In this document: positions 1 to 10,314 of the stretch, one piece after another | Layout of the letters: each line of letters begins with the position of its first letter | Position numbering within the stretch: position 1 is the first letter of the stretch | Assembly (NCBI RefSeq): GCF_041346945.1 | Contig: NZ_CP166850.1 | Coordinates: forward strand, 8,354,501 to 8,418,500 | Length of the DNA: 64,000 bases | DNA from: Amycolatopsis sp. cg9 | GTDB taxonomy: Bacteria; Actinomycetota; Actinomycetes; Mycobacteriales; Pseudonocardiaceae | Reading direction: 5' to 3' | The notes under the pieces: model-generated | What the model saw: the letters and a program-made list of their open reading frames with translations, nothing else | Told to the model about the DNA's origin: nothing | The model's database searches: none | Position numbers and translations under genes: made by a program

Positions 1-1
1 G

Positions 2-133
2 CTGGAGCTGGGCGAGGTCGTGTGCGCACCGGGCGTGGAAGACGCCGGGCTGCTGACGTCGGTCTTCGAGGCGGAGCTGGCCGCGTTCGGCGGGCAGCGG
101 CCTGAACTCGCCTCCCGCTACCGGCCGGCCTGA
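2..133 (+). CDS. C-terminal end of a truncated gene, possibly a short-chain dehydrogenase
   Basis: Only the last 43 codons are inside the window, reading in one frame from base 2 to a TGA at 131-133. The peptide contains EVVCAPGVED and ends in ELASRYRPA. The pattern of a conserved (V)VxPG(V/L)xD stretch followed by a helix and a terminal (L)AxRYR resembles the C-terminus of actinobacterial SDR-family oxidoreductases, but the catalytic half is outside the window, so the family call is an impression. No terminator-like hairpin follows it. Confidence 0.4.
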   Translation: MELGEVVCAPGVEDAGLLTSVFEAELAAFGGQRPELASRYRPA

Positions 134-314
134 TTTGTGCAGCGACATTCACCACCCGCGAGGGTCGCTCCCAGTGTGGAATGAGTGACGGCTCAGCGCA
201 CGTCCGCGGAGCCCGCCGAGGACGTGAACGCGGGCAGGCTTCGAGCCACGCGCCAGAGCTCCGCGGGCGCGGGTCCACGGCACGAGGCGGACGGCATCGG
301 CGTCGACGTCAGGC

Positions 315-862
315 TTGACGGCGCCACGCACGCAGCCGACCTCGACCTGGGCACCAGCCCCTCGAAGAGAGGCAGAACCGAAAACCGGCCGAGCTGCCGA
401 GCGCCGTCAACGCGCCAAAGAATCGTTGCGCCGGGGCCCTTCGAACATCGCCGGTGACGCCGTTGCCCAGGTCTTCGACGAGAACGGTTTCTCCACCCGG
501 CTCGCGAATCGCGTCGTCGACAACGTTCCCTGATATCACCCGGTCGCCTTGCGGGAACACGGGCTCTGCGTGAGCCTGAACGATTCCGCGAAGGGTCTCG
601 ACCCCGCGACCCATGCGAAGCATGCCGAGAAGCCCGTCCGCGCCGATTCCCCGCCGAAGCCCTCGGCGCGGCATCGGCGTTCGGGATCAAGAAGGCTCTT
701 GGCGCACTTCCACTCGGTCAGCTGCACAAAGCGTTGAGAGCCATGATTCCGCTCACCTGCCCGGATCCGGACACCTGCCCGGCCCGGAAGGACGTCGTGA
801 AGACCTACATTTCCCCCGTCCTGAGCGAAGATCCGAAAGCGCTCGTCGCCGGACTTCACTGA
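315..862 (+). pseudogene. Gene-poor stretch with frame-disrupted coding remnant
   Basis: Between bases 134 and 855 I find no intact gene. Two pieces look protein-like but lie in different frames. One, about 380-533, encodes AVAQVFDENGFSTRLANRV and stops at 531-533. The other runs in a second frame up to a TGA at 860-862 and encodes ASAFGIKKALGALPLGQLHK followed by a CPDPDTC segment and SPVLSEDPKALVAGLH. The second piece is open from 458 but has no convincing start. I read this as the remains of one small gene broken by a frameshift. The family is not recognised. Its 3' end overlaps the stop of the convergent MarR gene by 7 bases. GC is slightly lower than in the flanking genes. Confidence 0.25.
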
Positions 863-1299
863 TCGCGATCCCCGGAAGCCTTCAGCAGCAACCGGTGCAG
901 GGTGTCCTGCTCGCGCGGGGTCAGCCGCGCGAGCAGCTCTTCCGTCACCACGCCCGAGATCTGCTCGGTCTTCGCCACCATCGCGCGGCCTTCTCCGGTC
1001 AGCGTCAGGACGTGCCGGCGCCGGTCCTCCGTGTCCCGTTCGCGTCGCACCCAGCCTGCGGCCTCCAGGCGGTCGAGCACCTTCACCAGGTCGCTGCGGT
1101 CGAGGCCGAGGCGGTCGGCGACGGACTGCTGGGACAGCGGGCCGTACTCGCCGACGCAGACCAGGACGTAGAAGTCGCGCAACGACGTGCCGATCGCCGC
1201 CAGCTCTTCGTCGATGCGGGCGACGCCGGTGCGGTGGAGGCGGCCCATCAGGTAAGTGGGCCAGCGCAGCAGGGCGCGGGGGCGGTCGGCGGCGGACAT
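856..1299 (-). CDS. MarR-family transcriptional regulator
   Basis: This 147-residue protein has the normal MarR length. A helical N-terminus is followed by a winged helix-turn-helix at about residues 55-100: SQQSVADRLGLDRSDLVKVL is the recognition-helix region and RDTEDRRRHVLTLT is the wing. The C-terminal helix (LLARLTPREQDTLHRLLL) would complete the dimerisation interface. Members bind palindromic operators as dimers and release on binding a phenolic or other small ligand. It is transcribed divergently from the SDR gene starting at 1363, with a 63-bp shared regulatory region. The ATG lies 6 bases after a perfect TAGGAT -10 box, so the transcript is probably leaderless. The likely role is repression of the SDR gene and of itself. 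Confidence 0.92.
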   Translation of the reverse strand: MSAADRPRALLRWPTYLMGRLHRTGVARIDEELAAIGTSLRDFYVLVCVGEYGPLSQQSVADRLGLDRSDLVKVLDRLEAAGWVRRERDTEDRRRHVLTLTGEGRAMVAKTEQISGVVTEELLARLTPREQDTLHRLLLKASGDRDQ

Positions 1300-1305
1300 G
1301 ACGTG

Positions 1306-1335
1306 ATCCTAGGTCACGAAAGCGGGTTGGCACAA
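1306..1335 (-). promoter_or_regulatory. Promoter of the MarR gene with overlapping near-palindrome
   Basis: On the minus strand a -35 TTGTGC (1335-1330) is followed after 18 bases by a perfect -10 TAGGAT (1311-1306); the predicted start is at the ATG (1299), giving a leaderless mRNA. The -10 is embedded in a near-palindrome GTGATCCTAGGTCAC (1303-1317), a possible second binding site for autorepression. The -35 overlaps the spacer of the opposing SDR promoter. Confidence 0.55.
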
Positions 1336-1355
1336 TTGTAGGAGTTCCCTACAGT
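1327..1355 (+). promoter_or_regulatory. SDR promoter with MarR-type operator
   Basis: A -35 TTGGCA (1327-1332), a 17-base spacer and a -10 TACAGT (1350-1355) precede the ATG at 1363 by 7 bases, which fits a leaderless transcript. A perfect inverted repeat TGTAGG-AGTTC-CCTACA (1337-1353) fills the spacer and overlaps the -10. A repressor bound there would block polymerase. This is the best candidate operator for the adjacent MarR protein. Confidence 0.65.
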
Positions 1356-1362
1356 AGGGGAC

Positions 1363-2052
1363 ATGAACGAATCCAAAGTCGCCCTCGTCACCGGCGCGAG
1401 CCGGGCGCAAGGGCTCGGCTTCGCCGTCGCCCGCGAGCTCGCCACCCGCGGCTACCACGCCGTCCTCGCCGGGCGGAACCTCGAGCGGACGAGGGAGCTG
1501 GCCGCCCTGCTGGCCGCCGAAGGGCTCTCCGCCGACGCCGTGCGCCTCGACATCACCGACCCCGGAGACATCACCGCCTGCGTCGAGCACCTCCGCGGCC
1601 CGGCCGGACGGCTCGACGCGCTGGTCAACAACGCCGCCACCATGCCCGACTTCACCGTGACGTCCCTGCTGGACGCGGACATGGCCGCCGCCCGCGCCTC
1701 CTACGACGTCGCCGTCCTCGGCTCCTGGGCCCTCACCCAGGCCTGCCTGCCGCTGCTGCGGGCCGCGCCCGCCGCCCGGATCGTCAACGTCTCCAGCGGG
1801 GCCGCCGCGCAGATCGGCGCCGGCGTCGAAGCCGTCCGGGCGCCCGGGTACGCGCTGGCCAAGTACGCCCTCGAAGGCCTGACCGCGGCCCTCGCCGCCG
1901 AACTGCGCGGCACCGGGATCCACGTCGAAGCGGTCGATCCCGGCTCGGTGGCCACCCACCCCGAACGCGGCGACGACGCCGACGACCGCTCGCCCGCCGA
2001 AGCCGCGCTCGACATCGCCGCGGCGGCGACCGGCGAGTCCACAAAGGACTGA
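1363..2052 (+). CDS. SDR-family NAD(P)-dependent oxidoreductase
   Basis: This 229-residue protein is a classical short-chain dehydrogenase. Near the N-terminus is the Rossmann dinucleotide loop, here TGASRAQGLGFAVA. It also has the NNAA structural motif (LVNNAATMP), the catalytic Ser in VNVSSG, and the YxxxK pair Y163/K167 in GYALAKYALEGL. These residues support an active NAD(P)H-dependent carbonyl or alcohol oxidoreductase in the cytosol; the substrate cannot be read. The spacing TGASRAQGLG is slightly longer than the usual TGxxxGIG. It lies divergent to a MarR gene and 38 bp upstream of the PKS on the same strand. Regulation by MarR through the 1337-1353 operator is likely. Confidence 0.9.
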   Translation: MNESKVALVTGASRAQGLGFAVARELATRGYHAVLAGRNLERTRELAALLAAEGLSADAVRLDITDPGDITACVEHLRGPAGRLDALVNNAATMPDFTVTSLLDADMAAARASYDVAVLGSWALTQACLPLLRAAPAARIVNVSSGAAAQIGAGVEAVRAPGYALAKYALEGLTAALAAELRGTGIHVEAVDPGSVATHPERGDDADDRSPAEAALDIAAAATGESTKD

Positions 2053-2090
2053 TCCACCGGCAGGCGGCCGAATCCCGCTAGGTTGGTTCC

Positions 2091-5000
2091 ATGGGGAGAG
2101 TCCACACCGATCTGCTGCGCCCGTTGCCGTCGCTCGTCCAGGCGCACCCGGGTGACATCCCGGCGTTTTCCGACGGCACGCGCTCGGTCACCTATGGGGA
2201 ACTCGCGGAATCGAGCGCCCGGATCGCCGGCGCGCTCGGCGTGGCCCGGGGCGAGAAGGTGCTGCTGCACGTCGGCCGCCGGGTCGAATACGTCGAAGCC
2301 CTGCTGGCCGTGGTGCGCGCGGCGGCGATCGGGGTGCCGGTCAACGCCGGCGCGACCGACGCCGAGCTCGCCGCGATCGCCGACGACTCCGGCGCCGTCC
2401 TGCTGCTCACCGAGGCTCGGCAGCTGGACCGGGCCCGGAAGCTGGCGGCGGACCGGCCGCACCTGCGCGTGCTGGCGGTGGAAGGCCTCGAAGGGGACGG
2501 CGCGCCCCGGGACGACCTCGGCCTGGCCGAACCCGCCTGGCTGCTCTACACCTCCGGCACGGCCGGGCGCCCGAAAGGCGTGCTGACCACGCAGCGGGCG
2601 GTGCTGTGGTCGGTCGCCGCGTGCTACTCCCCCGTGCTGGGGCTCGGCCGGGAGGACACCGTGCTGTGGCCGCTGCCGGTCCACCACGCCTACGCGTTGT
2701 CGCTCGCGGTGGCCGGGACGATCGCCGCCGGCGCGCACACCCGGCTGGCCGGCCGCGTCGACGCGGAGCTGCTCGCCGCGCACCCGGGCTGCGTGCTCGG
2801 CGGGGTTCCCGCCACGTTTGCCGCCCTGCGCCACGAAATCCGCGGTCCGGTCGTGCCGCCGCGGCTGTCCCTCACCGCCGGGGCCGTCTGCGGGCCGGTC
2901 GCGCGCGCCGCCGTGCGCGACCTGTTCGGCACGCCGCTCGTGGACGGCTACGGCAGCACCGAAACGAGCGGGAAGATCGCCGTCGGCCGGTCCGGGGAAA
3001 CCGGGCTGACCCCGGTGCCCGGCGTCGAAATCCGGGTCGACGCGGGCGAGGTCCTCGTCCGCGGGCCCGGGCTGATGCTCGGGTACCACGGGCGGCCCGC
3101 GCTCGGCGAAGGCTGGTACCGCACCGGGGACGCGGGCCGGTTCGAGGCCGGGAAGCTCTTCCTCGACGGGCGGGTCGACGACGTCATCGTCTGCGGCGGC
3201 CAGAACGTCCACCCCGCCGAGGTCGAAGCCGTCCTGGCGGAATCGCCGTCGGTGCGGGACGTGCTCGTCGGCAAGCGGCCCGACGAGATCGTCGGCGAGG
3301 TCCCGATCGCCTTCGTCGTGCCCGCGGGCGGGGAGCTCGACGCCGCCGGACTGCGGCGGTTGTGCCGGGAAAAGCTGTCCCCGTACAAGATCCCCGTCGC
3401 CTTCCACGTGGTCGACGAGATCCCACGCACGCCGTCGGGCAAACCGCTGCGCCGGGCGGTGACCGCGCCGGTGCCGGACGACCTGACCGGGCTCGTGCGA
3501 GCCGAGCTGGTCGAGCTGGCCGGGCACGACGTCGGCGACGGCTGGCTCGACCGGCCGTTCGCGGAACTCGGCCTGACGTCGCTGGCCGGGGTGCAGCTGC
3601 GGCACCGGCTGGCCGAATACGCGGGGACTCCCCTGCCCGTCTCGCTGATCTACGACTTCCCCACACCGCGCCAGGTGATCGCGGAACTCGCGAGGGACAC
3701 CGGCGCGGCCGCGCCGGTGACCACGGCGGCGCCGGCGGACGAGCCGATCGCCGTCGTCGCGATGGCCTGCCGGTTCCCGGGGGGCGTGCGGACGCCGGAA
3801 GACCTGTGGCGGCTGGTCTCCGAGGGCGCGGACGCGACCGGCGGCTTCCCGGCCGACCGCGGCTGGGACCTGGCCGGGCTGTACGACCCGGACCCGGACC
3901 GGCTCGGGACTTCGGTGACCGAGCGCGGCGGATTCCTCTACGACGCCGGGGACTTCGACGCCGGGTTCTTCGGGATCTCGCCGAAGGAAGCGCTCGCCAC
4001 CGACCCCCAGCAGCGGCTGCTGCTCGAGACCACGTGGGAGGTCTTCGAACGCGCCGGTCTCGACCGCGCCACCCTGCGGGGCAGCGACACCGGCGTCTAC
4101 GTCGGGGTGATGAACGAGGACTACGCGAGCCGCTTCGACAGCCACGAGCTCGAGGCCTGGCTGGGCATCGGGTCGTCGCACGCGGTCGCGTCGGGCCGGC
4201 TCGCCTACACGTTCGGGCTGACCGGGCCGACGCTCACCGTGGACACCGCGTGCTCGTCGTCGCTGGTGGCCCTGCACCTGGCGGTGAAAGCCCTGCGCGG
4301 CGGCGAATGCTCGCTCGCCGTCGCCGGCGGCGCCACGGTGATGGCCACGCCGCGGACGTTCCTCGCCTTCAGCCGCCAGCGCGGGCTGTCCCCGGACGGG
4401 CGCTGCCGGCCCTACGCCGCCGGCGCCGACGGCACCGCGTGGGCCGAAGGCGCCGGAGTGGTGCTGCTGGAACGGCTTTCGGACGCACGCCGGCACGGCC
4501 ACCCCGTGCTGGCGCTGCTGCGCGGGTCCGCGGTCAACTCCGACGGTGCCTCGAACGGGCTGACCGCCCCGAGCGGCCGCGCGCAGCGGGCGGTGGTCGC
4601 CGCGGCACTGGCGGACGCCGGCCTGGCCCCGGCGGACGTCGACGCGGTGGAAGGCCACGGCACGGCCACGCCGCTGGGCGACCCGATCGAAGCGGAAGCG
4701 CTGATCGCCGCGTACGGCAGCGGCCGCGGGAAACCGTTGTGGCTCGGCTCGGTGAAGTCGAACATCGGCCACACCCAAGCCGCGGCGGGCGTCGCCGGGG
4801 TGGTCAAGATGGTGCTCGCCCTGCAGCACGGGCAGCTGCCGCCCTCGCGCTACGCGGACGACCCGAGCCCGCGCATCGACTGGTCCTCGGGTGCGGTGGC
4901 GTTGCTCGCGGAAGCCCAGCCGTGGCCCGCCGGCGAGCGGCCGCGGCGTGCCGGGGTGTCGGCGTTCGGGATCGGCGGCACGAACGCCCACGTCCTGCTG

Positions 5001-8000
5001 GAAGAAGCCCCGCCGGAGGCCCCGGTCGCGTCGCCCGGGTTCCCGGCCGCGCCCTGGCTGCTCAGCGCCGACGACGAACACGCGCTGCGGGCCGTCGCGG
5101 CGGGCGTGGCCGACACGCCCGGCAGTGCCGACGTCGCTTTCACCCTCGCGGCCCGCCCGGCGCTGCGGCACCGCGTGCTCGCCGGCGACCGGGAAACGGT
5201 GCGCGCGATCGCCGCCGGCGCGGTGCGCGGGCGGACGGTCCGCGGCGAACCGCGGCTCGCGTTCCTGTTCTCCGGGCAGGGAACCCAACGGCCGGGCATG
5301 GGACGCGAGCTGGCCGGGACCTTCCCGGAGTTCGCCGCCGCCTTCGACGAGGTGTGCGACGAGCTGGGCACCTCGGCACCCGACCTCCTTTCGGCCGACC
5401 TCGGCCACACCGAGCACGCCCAAGCCGCGTTGTTCGCCTTCCAGGTCGCGCAGTTCCGGCTGCTCGATTCGTGGGGCCTGCGACCGGACGTCGTGCTCGG
5501 TCACTCCGCAGGCGAGATCGCCGCCGCGCACGTCGCCGGTGCCCTGTCCCTGCCGGACGCGGCCGCGCTGGTGACCGCGCGCGGCCGCCTGATGGCCGCG
5601 CTGCCGCCGGGCGGCGCGATGATCGCCGTCCCGGTGACCGAAGCCCGGGCCGAGGCGGCGATCAGCGGCGGGCCGGTCGCGATCGCGGCCGTCAACGGGG
5701 AACGCTCGGTGGTGCTCTCCGGTGAAGAGGCGGCGGTCACCGCCGTCGCCGGCCGCCTGGGCGGTGGCACCCGCCTGCGCGTCGGCCACGCTTTCCACTC
5801 CCCGCTGATGGACCCGATGCTGGCCGGGTTGCGGGCCGAGATCGCCGGGATCCGGCACCGCCGCCCGGCGATCCCGTTCGTCTCCGCTCTGACCGGCGCG
5901 CGGTTCGACCCGGCGAGCGGGCCGGAGCACTGGGTGCGGCACGTCCGGCAGCCGGTGCGCTTCGCCGACGCGGTCGCGGCCGCCGCCCCGGGCGCCGCGC
6001 TCGAAATCGGCCCGGCCGCGGTGCTCAGCCGCGTCGTCGACGCCGCGGTCACCACCACCGCCGAGGGCGCGGGCGTGCTCACCGCGCTCGGCGCCCTGCA
6101 CACCGCGGGCGTCCCGGTCGGCTGGCGGAAGGTGTTCCGGGGCAGCGGGGCCCGGATCGTCCCGCTGCCGACGTACCCCTTCCGGCGGACGCGCTACTGG
6201 CTGGACCCGGCGGTGCCTGCCGGACCGGGCCACGCGCTGCTCGGGCCGCCGCTGGCAGCCCCGGACTCGCCCCGGATCGTGCACGGCGGCGCGCTCACCC
6301 CGCGGGCGCACGGCTGGCTGGCCGACCACGTCGTCGGCGGGGTGCCGGTGGTGCCGGGCGCGGTGTTCGCCGAACTCGCGCTGCACGCGGGAGCGGCCGC
6401 CGTCGACGAGCTCGTCCTGGAGGTCCCGCTGCCCGTCGAAGACCACGACCTGCAGGTCGTCGTCGACGGGCCGCGGTTCGACGCCTACGCCCGGCCGAAC
6501 GCCGGTCAGCCGTGGCGGCGGCACGCCACCGGACGGCTCCGCCCGGCCGGGCCGCCGCCCGAGCCGTGGAAAACCGAGTGGCCGCCGGCGGAAGCGACCG
6601 AGATCGACGTCCCCGCGGCCTACGAGCGGCAGGCCTACGGGCCCGCTTTCCGCGCGGTCACCCGGTTGTGGCGCGACGGCGACGACGTCTTCGCCGAGAT
6701 CGAGCTCCCGCCGGGGGTGGGCGGCGCCTTCGAGGTGCATCCCGTGCTGCTGGACGCCGCGGTGCACGCGGCCGCGCTCACGGCTCCGGACGCGGAACCG
6801 CGGATGCCGTTCCTCTGGAGCGGCGTCGAGCTGTACGCACCGCGGATCCGGCAAGCGCGGGTGCACGTCACCGCCGACGGGCCCGGCACCGTCGGCGTCA
6901 CGGTGTTCGGCACCGACGGTGCCCCGCTCGCCCGGGTGGAAGCCATGGTCACCAAGCCGGCGAGCCCGGCGGCCACGATGCTGTACCGCCCGCGCTGGGT
7001 GCCGGTGGCGCCGGTCCCGGCGGGCGAGCCGGTGACCGTCCTCGAGGCGCCGGCCGGCGACGTCCGCACGGCGGCCGCCGGCGCGTTGCGGCTCCTGCAG
7101 CGGCGGCTGGCCGAACCCGGCCGGCTGGCGCTCGTGACGCGCAACGCGACCGGTCCCGAGCCCGACCTGGCCGCCGCGGCGGTGTGGGGCCTCGGGTGTT
7201 CGGCGGCCGCGGAGTACCCCGGCCGGCTCACGGTGGTCGACCTGGACCCGGGAGCCGCGGCGGACGTGCCGGGCCTGGTCGGCGACGGCGCGGAACCGCA
7301 GATCGCCGTCCACGGCGGGGTGCCCCACGTGTTCCGCGTCGCGCGGGCGACGCCGCCGGCCGGGCGGCCGATCGATCCGGCCGGAACCGTGCTGGTCACC
7401 GGCGGCACGGGAGCGCTCGGCGCGCTGGTCGCCCGTCACCTCGTGCGCACCCACGGCGTCCGGCACCTGGTGCTGGTGAGCCGGCGCGGCCCGGCGGCAC
7501 CGGGCGCTGCCGAACTGGCCGAGCTGGGTCCGGACGTCCGGATCGTCGCCGCGGACGCCGCCGACCCGGCCGCGATGCGGCGCCTGGTCGAGGCGTGCGA
7601 CCCGCCGCTGACCGCCGTCGTGCACTCGGCCGCCGTGGTCGACGACGGCGTCCTGGCCGCCCAGACACCCGAGCGGATCGACGCGGTGCTCGGCCCGAAA
7701 GCGGACGCGGCGCTGGTCCTAGACGAGGTGACGCGCGAGCTGCCGCTGACGGCGTTCGTGCTGTTCTCCTCGATCGCGGGCACCTTCGGCAAGGCGGGCC
7801 AGGCGAACTACGCCGCCGCGAACCGGTTCCTGGACGCGCTCGCGGCCCGCCGTCGGGCGGCCGGCCTCCCCGCCGTTTCGCTGGCGTGGGGCCTGTGGGA
7901 GGTCGGCACCGGGCTCGGCGACCGGATCTCCGCGACCGCCCACCGCCGGATCACCGCTTCCGGCGTCACGGGACTGACGGCGGAGCAGGGCCTGGAGCTG

Positions 8001-8375
8001 TTCGACGCGGCCCTGGGGTCCGCGGAGCCGGTGCTGATCCCCGCGCGCTTCACCCAGCCCCCGACGGCGGTGCACGCGCGCCCCGCCACGGGTTCCCGCC
8101 CGTGGCCGAGGCAGCCGGACGGGCCCGAGCTCCGCGACCTGCTGCGCGCGGAGGTGGCCGCGGTGCTCGGCCACCCGGATCCGCACGCGATCGCCGACGA
8201 CCGGCCGTTCCCCGAACTGGGCTTCGATTCGCTGACCACGCTGGAGATCCGCAACCGCGTCACGGCCCGAGCGGGCCTCGAGCTGCCGGCGGCAGCGCTG
8301 TTCGACCACCCGACGGTGGCCGCACTGGCCGGGTACCTGGCGGCGCGGCTCGGGGGTGCTACCGGATCCCGGTGA
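2091..8375 (+). CDS. Modular type I PKS: CoA ligase-ACP-KS-AT-DH-KR-ACP
   Basis: This 2094-residue protein carries a loading didomain plus one extension module. The AMP-dependent ligase (about 15-460) has the A3 loop [12 protein letters not shown] at 153, YGSTE at 286 and YRTGD near 343. ACP1 has Ser497 in GLTSL. The KS (about 550-975) has the full triad Cys721 (DTACSSS), His856 and His894. The AT (about 1065-1340) has Ser1139 in GHSAGE and HAFH at 1233-1236, which predicts malonyl-CoA. The DH has His1413 in HxxxGxxxxP and Asp1555. The KR has Ser1894 and Tyr1907, and VDD points to a B-type alcohol. ACP2 has Ser2047 in GFDSL. There is no ER or thioesterase. The ligase-ACP start resembles the loading unit of rifamycin-type synthases and primes with a free, perhaps aryl, acid. 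Without TE or docking partners here, product release is unclear. A -10 TAGGTT at 2079-2084 suggests a leaderless message. Confidence 0.95.
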   Translation: MGRVHTDLLRPLPSLVQAHPGDIPAFSDGTRSVTYGELAESSARIAGALGVARGEKVLLHVGRRVEYVEALLAVVRAAAIGVPVNAGATDAELAAIADDSGAVLLLTEARQLDRARKLAADRPHLRVLAVEGLEGDGAPRDDLGLAEPAWLLYTSGTAGRPKGVLTTQRAVLWSVAACYSPVLGLGREDTVLWPLPVHHAYALSLAVAGTIAAGAHTRLAGRVDAELLAAHPGCVLGGVPATFAALRHEIRGPVVPPRLSLTAGAVCGPVARAAVRDLFGTPLVDGYGSTETSGKIAVGRSGETGLTPVPGVEIRVDAGEVLVRGPGLMLGYHGRPALGEGWYRTGDAGRFEAGKLFLDGRVDDVIVCGGQNVHPAEVEAVLAESPSVRDVLVGKRPDEIVGEVPIAFVVPAGGELDAAGLRRLCREKLSPYKIPVAFHVVDEIPRTPSGKPLRRAVTAPVPDDLTGLVRAELVELAGHDVGDGWLDRPFAELGLTSLAGVQLRHRLAEYAGTPLPVSLIYDFPTPRQVIAELARDTGAAAPVTTAAPADEPIAVVAMACRFPGGVRTPEDLWRLVSEGADATGGFPADRGWDLAGLYDPDPDRLGTSVTERGGFLYDAGDFDAGFFGISPKEALATDPQQRLLLETTWEVFERAGLDRATLRGSDTGVYVGVMNEDYASRFDSHELEAWLGIGSSHAVASGRLAYTFGLTGPTLTVDTACSSSLVALHLAVKALRGGECSLAVAGGATVMATPRTFLAFSRQRGLSPDGRCRPYAAGADGTAWAEGAGVVLLERLSDARRHGHPVLALLRGSAVNSDGASNGLTAPSGRAQRAVVAAALADAGLAPADVDAVEGHGTATPLGDPIEAEALIAAYGSGRGKPLWLGSVKSNIGHTQAAAGVAGVVKMVLALQHGQLPPSRYADDPSPRIDWSSGAVALLAEAQPWPAGERPRRAGVSAFGIGGTNAHVLLEEAPPEAPVASPGFPAAPWLLSADDEHALRAVAAGVADTPGSADVAFTLAARPALRHRVLAGDRETVRAIAAGAVRGRTVRGEPRLAFLFSGQGTQRPGMGRELAGTFPEFAAAFDEVCDELGTSAPDLLSADLGHTEHAQAALFAFQVAQFRLLDSWGLRPDVVLGHSAGEIAAAHVAGALSLPDAAALVTARGRLMAALPPGGAMIAVPVTEARAEAAISGGPVAIAAVNGERSVVLSGEEAAVTAVAGRLGGGTRLRVGHAFHSPLMDPMLAGLRAEIAGIRHRRPAIPFVSALTGARFDPASGPEHWVRHVRQPVRFADAVAAAAPGAALEIGPAAVLSRVVDAAVTTTAEGAGVLTALGALHTAGVPVGWRKVFRGSGARIVPLPTYPFRRTRYWLDPAVPAGPGHALLGPPLAAPDSPRIVHGGALTPRAHGWLADHVVGGVPVVPGAVFAELALHAGAAAVDELVLEVPLPVEDHDLQVVVDGPRFDAYARPNAGQPWRRHATGRLRPAGPPPEPWKTEWPPAEATEIDVPAAYERQAYGPAFRAVTRLWRDGDDVFAEIELPPGVGGAFEVHPVLLDAAVHAAALTAPDAEPRMPFLWSGVELYAPRIRQARVHVTADGPGTVGVTVFGTDGAPLARVEAMVTKPASPAATMLYRPRWVPVAPVPAGEPVTVLEAPAGDVRTAAAGALRLLQRRLAEPGRLALVTRNATGPEPDLAAAAVWGLGCSAAAEYPGRLTVVDLDPGAAADVPGLVGDGAEPQIAVHGGVPHVFRVARATPPAGRPIDPAGTVLVTGGTGALGALVARHLVRTHGVRHLVLVSRRGPAAPGAAELAELGPDVRIVAADAADPAAMRRLVEACDPPLTAVVHSAAVVDDGVLAAQTPERIDAVLGPKADAALVLDEVTRELPLTAFVLFSSIAGTFGKAGQANYAAANRFLDALAARRRAAGLPAVSLAWGLWEVGTGLGDRISATAHRRITASGVTGLTAEQGLELFDAALGSAEPVLIPARFTQPPTAVHARPATGSRPWPRQPDGPELRDLLRAEVAAVLGHPDPHAIADDRPFPELGFDSLTTLEIRNRVTARAGLELPAAALFDHPTVAALAGYLAARLGGATGSR

Positions 8376-9258
8376 GGTAGCGGACGCCGCCCATCCGCAA
8401 GCCGTCCTCCGCCAGCGGCGGTAGTCCGTAGGCGGCGAACAGGTCCCGGACGCTGCGCCCGGTCACCGCCCAGCCGAGGCCGGCCAGGTAGGGGGCGGCT
8501 TCGTTGCGCGCGCCGAAGTACCGCAGCCCCGCGTGGTCGAGGTCGAACCCGTGCTCGCGCCAGCGCGCGGAGATGCGGTCGAGGCTCCCTTTGATCCGCT
8601 CCTCCTCGCCCGGCCGCGGGTTCGGCCGGCTCTCGGTCGCCACCCGGCTCCCCGGCGCGCTGAGTCCGGTGAGGGTGTCCAGCAACCGGTCCTGCGCCTC
8701 CGGCGGCAGGTAGCCCAGCAGGCCTTCGGCACTCCACGCCGTCGGCCGGCCGGGGTCGAACCCGACGGCCCGCAGCGCGCCGGCCCAGTCGTCGCGCAGA
8801 TCCACCGCGGCCACCCGCCGGTCGGCCGTGGGCGTCGCCCCCAGGCCGGCCAGGGTCCGGGTCTTGAACTCGGCAACCTGCGGCTGGTCGGCCTCGAAGA
8901 CCACCGTCCCGGGTGGCCAGGGCAGCCGGTAGGCCCGGGAATCCAGCCCCGAAGCCAGGATCACGACCTGCGTGACGCCCGCGCCCGCCGCGTCGAGGAA
9001 GAAGTCGTCGTAGAACTTGGTGCGCACCTTGGCGCCGTCGATCGCGCCGCGCCCGACGAGGTCGCCGGGAGCCGTCTCGCCGGTCGCGAGCCGGGTGAGG
9101 AGGTCGACGCCGACCGCCCGCACGAGCGGCGCGGCGAACGGGTCGTCGACCAGGTTCTCCCGGCTCGCCACCGCCCGCGCGACGGCGGCCAGGGTGGCGG
9201 TCGCGCCGACACCGGTGGCGGGGTCCCAGCTGTCGCCGTCGTGCCTGGTGGATGTCAT
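8359..9258 (-). CDS. SAM-dependent methyltransferase, LCM/TIGR00027 family
   Basis: This 299-residue protein fits the actinobacterial class of putative SAM-dependent O-methyltransferases related to leucine carboxyl methyltransferase. Recognisable landmarks are [12 protein letters not shown] and [12 protein letters not shown] near the N-terminus, a conserved [11 protein letters not shown] segment, the SAM-binding [18 protein letters not shown] at about 100-118, FEADQP, and [15 protein letters not shown]. The substrate is unknown; methylation of a carboxyl or hydroxyl of the PKS product is an attractive inference from position only. The gene converges on the PKS, overlapping its stop by 17 bases, and is divergent from the TetR gene; the 78-bp gap between them holds an inverted repeat. 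Confidence 0.88.
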   Translation of the reverse strand: MTSTRHDGDSWDPATGVGATATLAAVARAVASRENLVDDPFAAPLVRAVGVDLLTRLATGETAPGDLVGRGAIDGAKVRTKFYDDFFLDAAGAGVTQVVILASGLDSRAYRLPWPPGTVVFEADQPQVAEFKTRTLAGLGATPTADRRVAAVDLRDDWAGALRAVGFDPGRPTAWSAEGLLGYLPPEAQDRLLDTLTGLSAPGSRVATESRPNPRPGEEERIKGSLDRISARWREHGFDLDHAGLRYFGARNEAAPYLAGLGWAVTGRSVRDLFAAYGLPPLAEDGLRMGGVRYLTGIR

Positions 9259-9317
9259 GTCCTGCCTTGCCTTCCGGGGATCTTCCGCCGGTGGAAGGTA
9301 ACGAACCCCGGTGACCG

Positions 9318-9332
9318 CTCACCTAAAGTGAG
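9318..9332. promoter_or_regulatory. Candidate TetR operator
   Basis: A perfect inverted repeat CTCAC-CTAAA-GTGAG sits in the divergent gap between the methyltransferase and TetR genes. It overlaps a -10-like TAAAGT (9324-9329) placed 7 bases before the TetR ATG, so the TetR message is probably leaderless and self-repressed. Confidence 0.5.
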
Positions 9333-9336
9333 AGCG

Positions 9337-9903
9337 ATGACCGCCCGCTTGCCTCGCACCGACGCCCGCGACAACCGCGCCCGCATCCTCGACGCGGCCC
9401 GCACGGCGTTCGGCACGGACGGCCTGGACGTCCCGATCCGCGAGATCGCCCGCCGCGCCGAGGTCGGGCCCGCGACGGTGTACCGCCACTTCCCGACCAA
9501 GCGGACGCTGGTCACCGAGGCGTTCACGGACCAGGCGCGCGCGTGGCGGTCCGTCCTGGCCGAGGGGCTCGCCGACGCCGATCCCTGGCGCGGGTTCCGC
9601 GTCGCGGTGGAGAAGCTGTGCTCGCTGCAGGTGCGGGACCACGCCTTCATCGCGGCGGTCAAGTCGGCGTACCCGCACGCGCTGGACTTCGCGGCGATGC
9701 GGGCATCGTCCCTGGCCGCGGCGGCGGAGCTGATCCGCCGGGCGAAGGCCACGGGCCACCTGCGCCCGGACGTCGTCGTGACGGACCTGATACTGATGAT
9801 CATGGCGGGCAGCGGCATCGAGGCGCATTCACCGGCAGCCCGGACGGCGGCGGCCCGGCGGTTCGCCACGCACGTGATCAGCGCGTTCCAGGCGCGGGCG
9901 TAG
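9337..9903 (+). CDS. TetR/AcrR-family transcriptional regulator
   Basis: This 188-residue protein has the standard TetR N-terminal HTH: RILDAARTAFGTDGLDVPIR, IARRAEVGPATVYRHFPTK and a short linker to the regulatory core. The C-terminal part is all-helical as expected for a ligand-binding dimer. I chose the ATG at 9337 although the frame is open far upstream, because the HTH begins right after it, a -10-like box and palindrome sit directly before it, and upstream translation is the antisense of the methyltransferase. The divergent arrangement suggests control of the methyltransferase and of itself. The gene converges on 9910-10263 with 6 bases between stops. Confidence 0.9.
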   Translation: MTARLPRTDARDNRARILDAARTAFGTDGLDVPIREIARRAEVGPATVYRHFPTKRTLVTEAFTDQARAWRSVLAEGLADADPWRGFRVAVEKLCSLQVRDHAFIAAVKSAYPHALDFAAMRASSLAAAAELIRRAKATGHLRPDVVVTDLILMIMAGSGIEAHSPAARTAAARRFATHVISAFQARA

Positions 9904-9909
9904 TCCCGG

Positions 9910-10263
9910 TCACGACCACAGGAACGTGTCCTTCAAGGCGAAAGCCGGTTGCGTCCGCACGCACGTCCGACCGCGGCAGCCGTCCGCGCGGTACTTCAGT
10001 ACGACCATGGCCCCGGATTCTTGGTCCCCGACCGTGAGAAGGGTTGCCCCTTCGCGGTAGAGGTCGGTGACGGCCTTTGTGGCCCGGGCGTACCGGAAGC
10101 GGACGCTCCGGTGGTTCACATCCCAGGTGAGGTGCAGTTCCTCGGTCACCGAGACGGGGATCCGCAGTTCTCGCACGAAGTCGTCGCCCGACGCTTCTTC
10201 GGTCTGTGGCACGGCGCCGAACGCGGACAGCCACACATCATCCTCGGCAATCACGAACTCCAC
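9910..10263 (-). CDS. Hypothetical protein, 117 residues
   Basis: A GTG-started small acidic protein (MEFVIAEDDVWLSAFG...). It is predicted mixed alpha/beta with no signal peptide or membrane segment. Two Cys lie near the C-terminus in CRGRTC. I do not recognise the family. It is the last of three leftward genes after the giant 10960-15648 gene, separated by 51 bp from the 214-residue gene. By position it could be an immunity or accessory factor, but nothing in the sequence shows this. Confidence 0.7.
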   Translation of the reverse strand: MEFVIAEDDVWLSAFGAVPQTEEASGDDFVRELRIPVSVTEELHLTWDVNHRSVRFRYARATKAVTDLYREGATLLTVGDQESGAMVVLKYRADGCRGRTCVRTQPAFALKDTFLWS

Positions 10264-10314
10264 GCCGCGAGACTAACCACTCGCTCAGCGCACCCGTGAA
10301 TCGCCGGCGTGCCT

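Noticed and set aside
1327-1342. TTGGCACAATTG upstream of the SDR gene as sigma-54-like site
   Set aside because: There is no GC dinucleotide 10 bases after GG, and a good sigma-70 -35/-10 with operator explains the sequence.
1701-7625. 1974-residue open frame on the minus strand
   Set aside because: It is antisense to the PKS with Arg/Gly/Pro-rich nonsense composition, a usual artefact of high-GC coding DNA; the plus strand has clear catalytic motifs.
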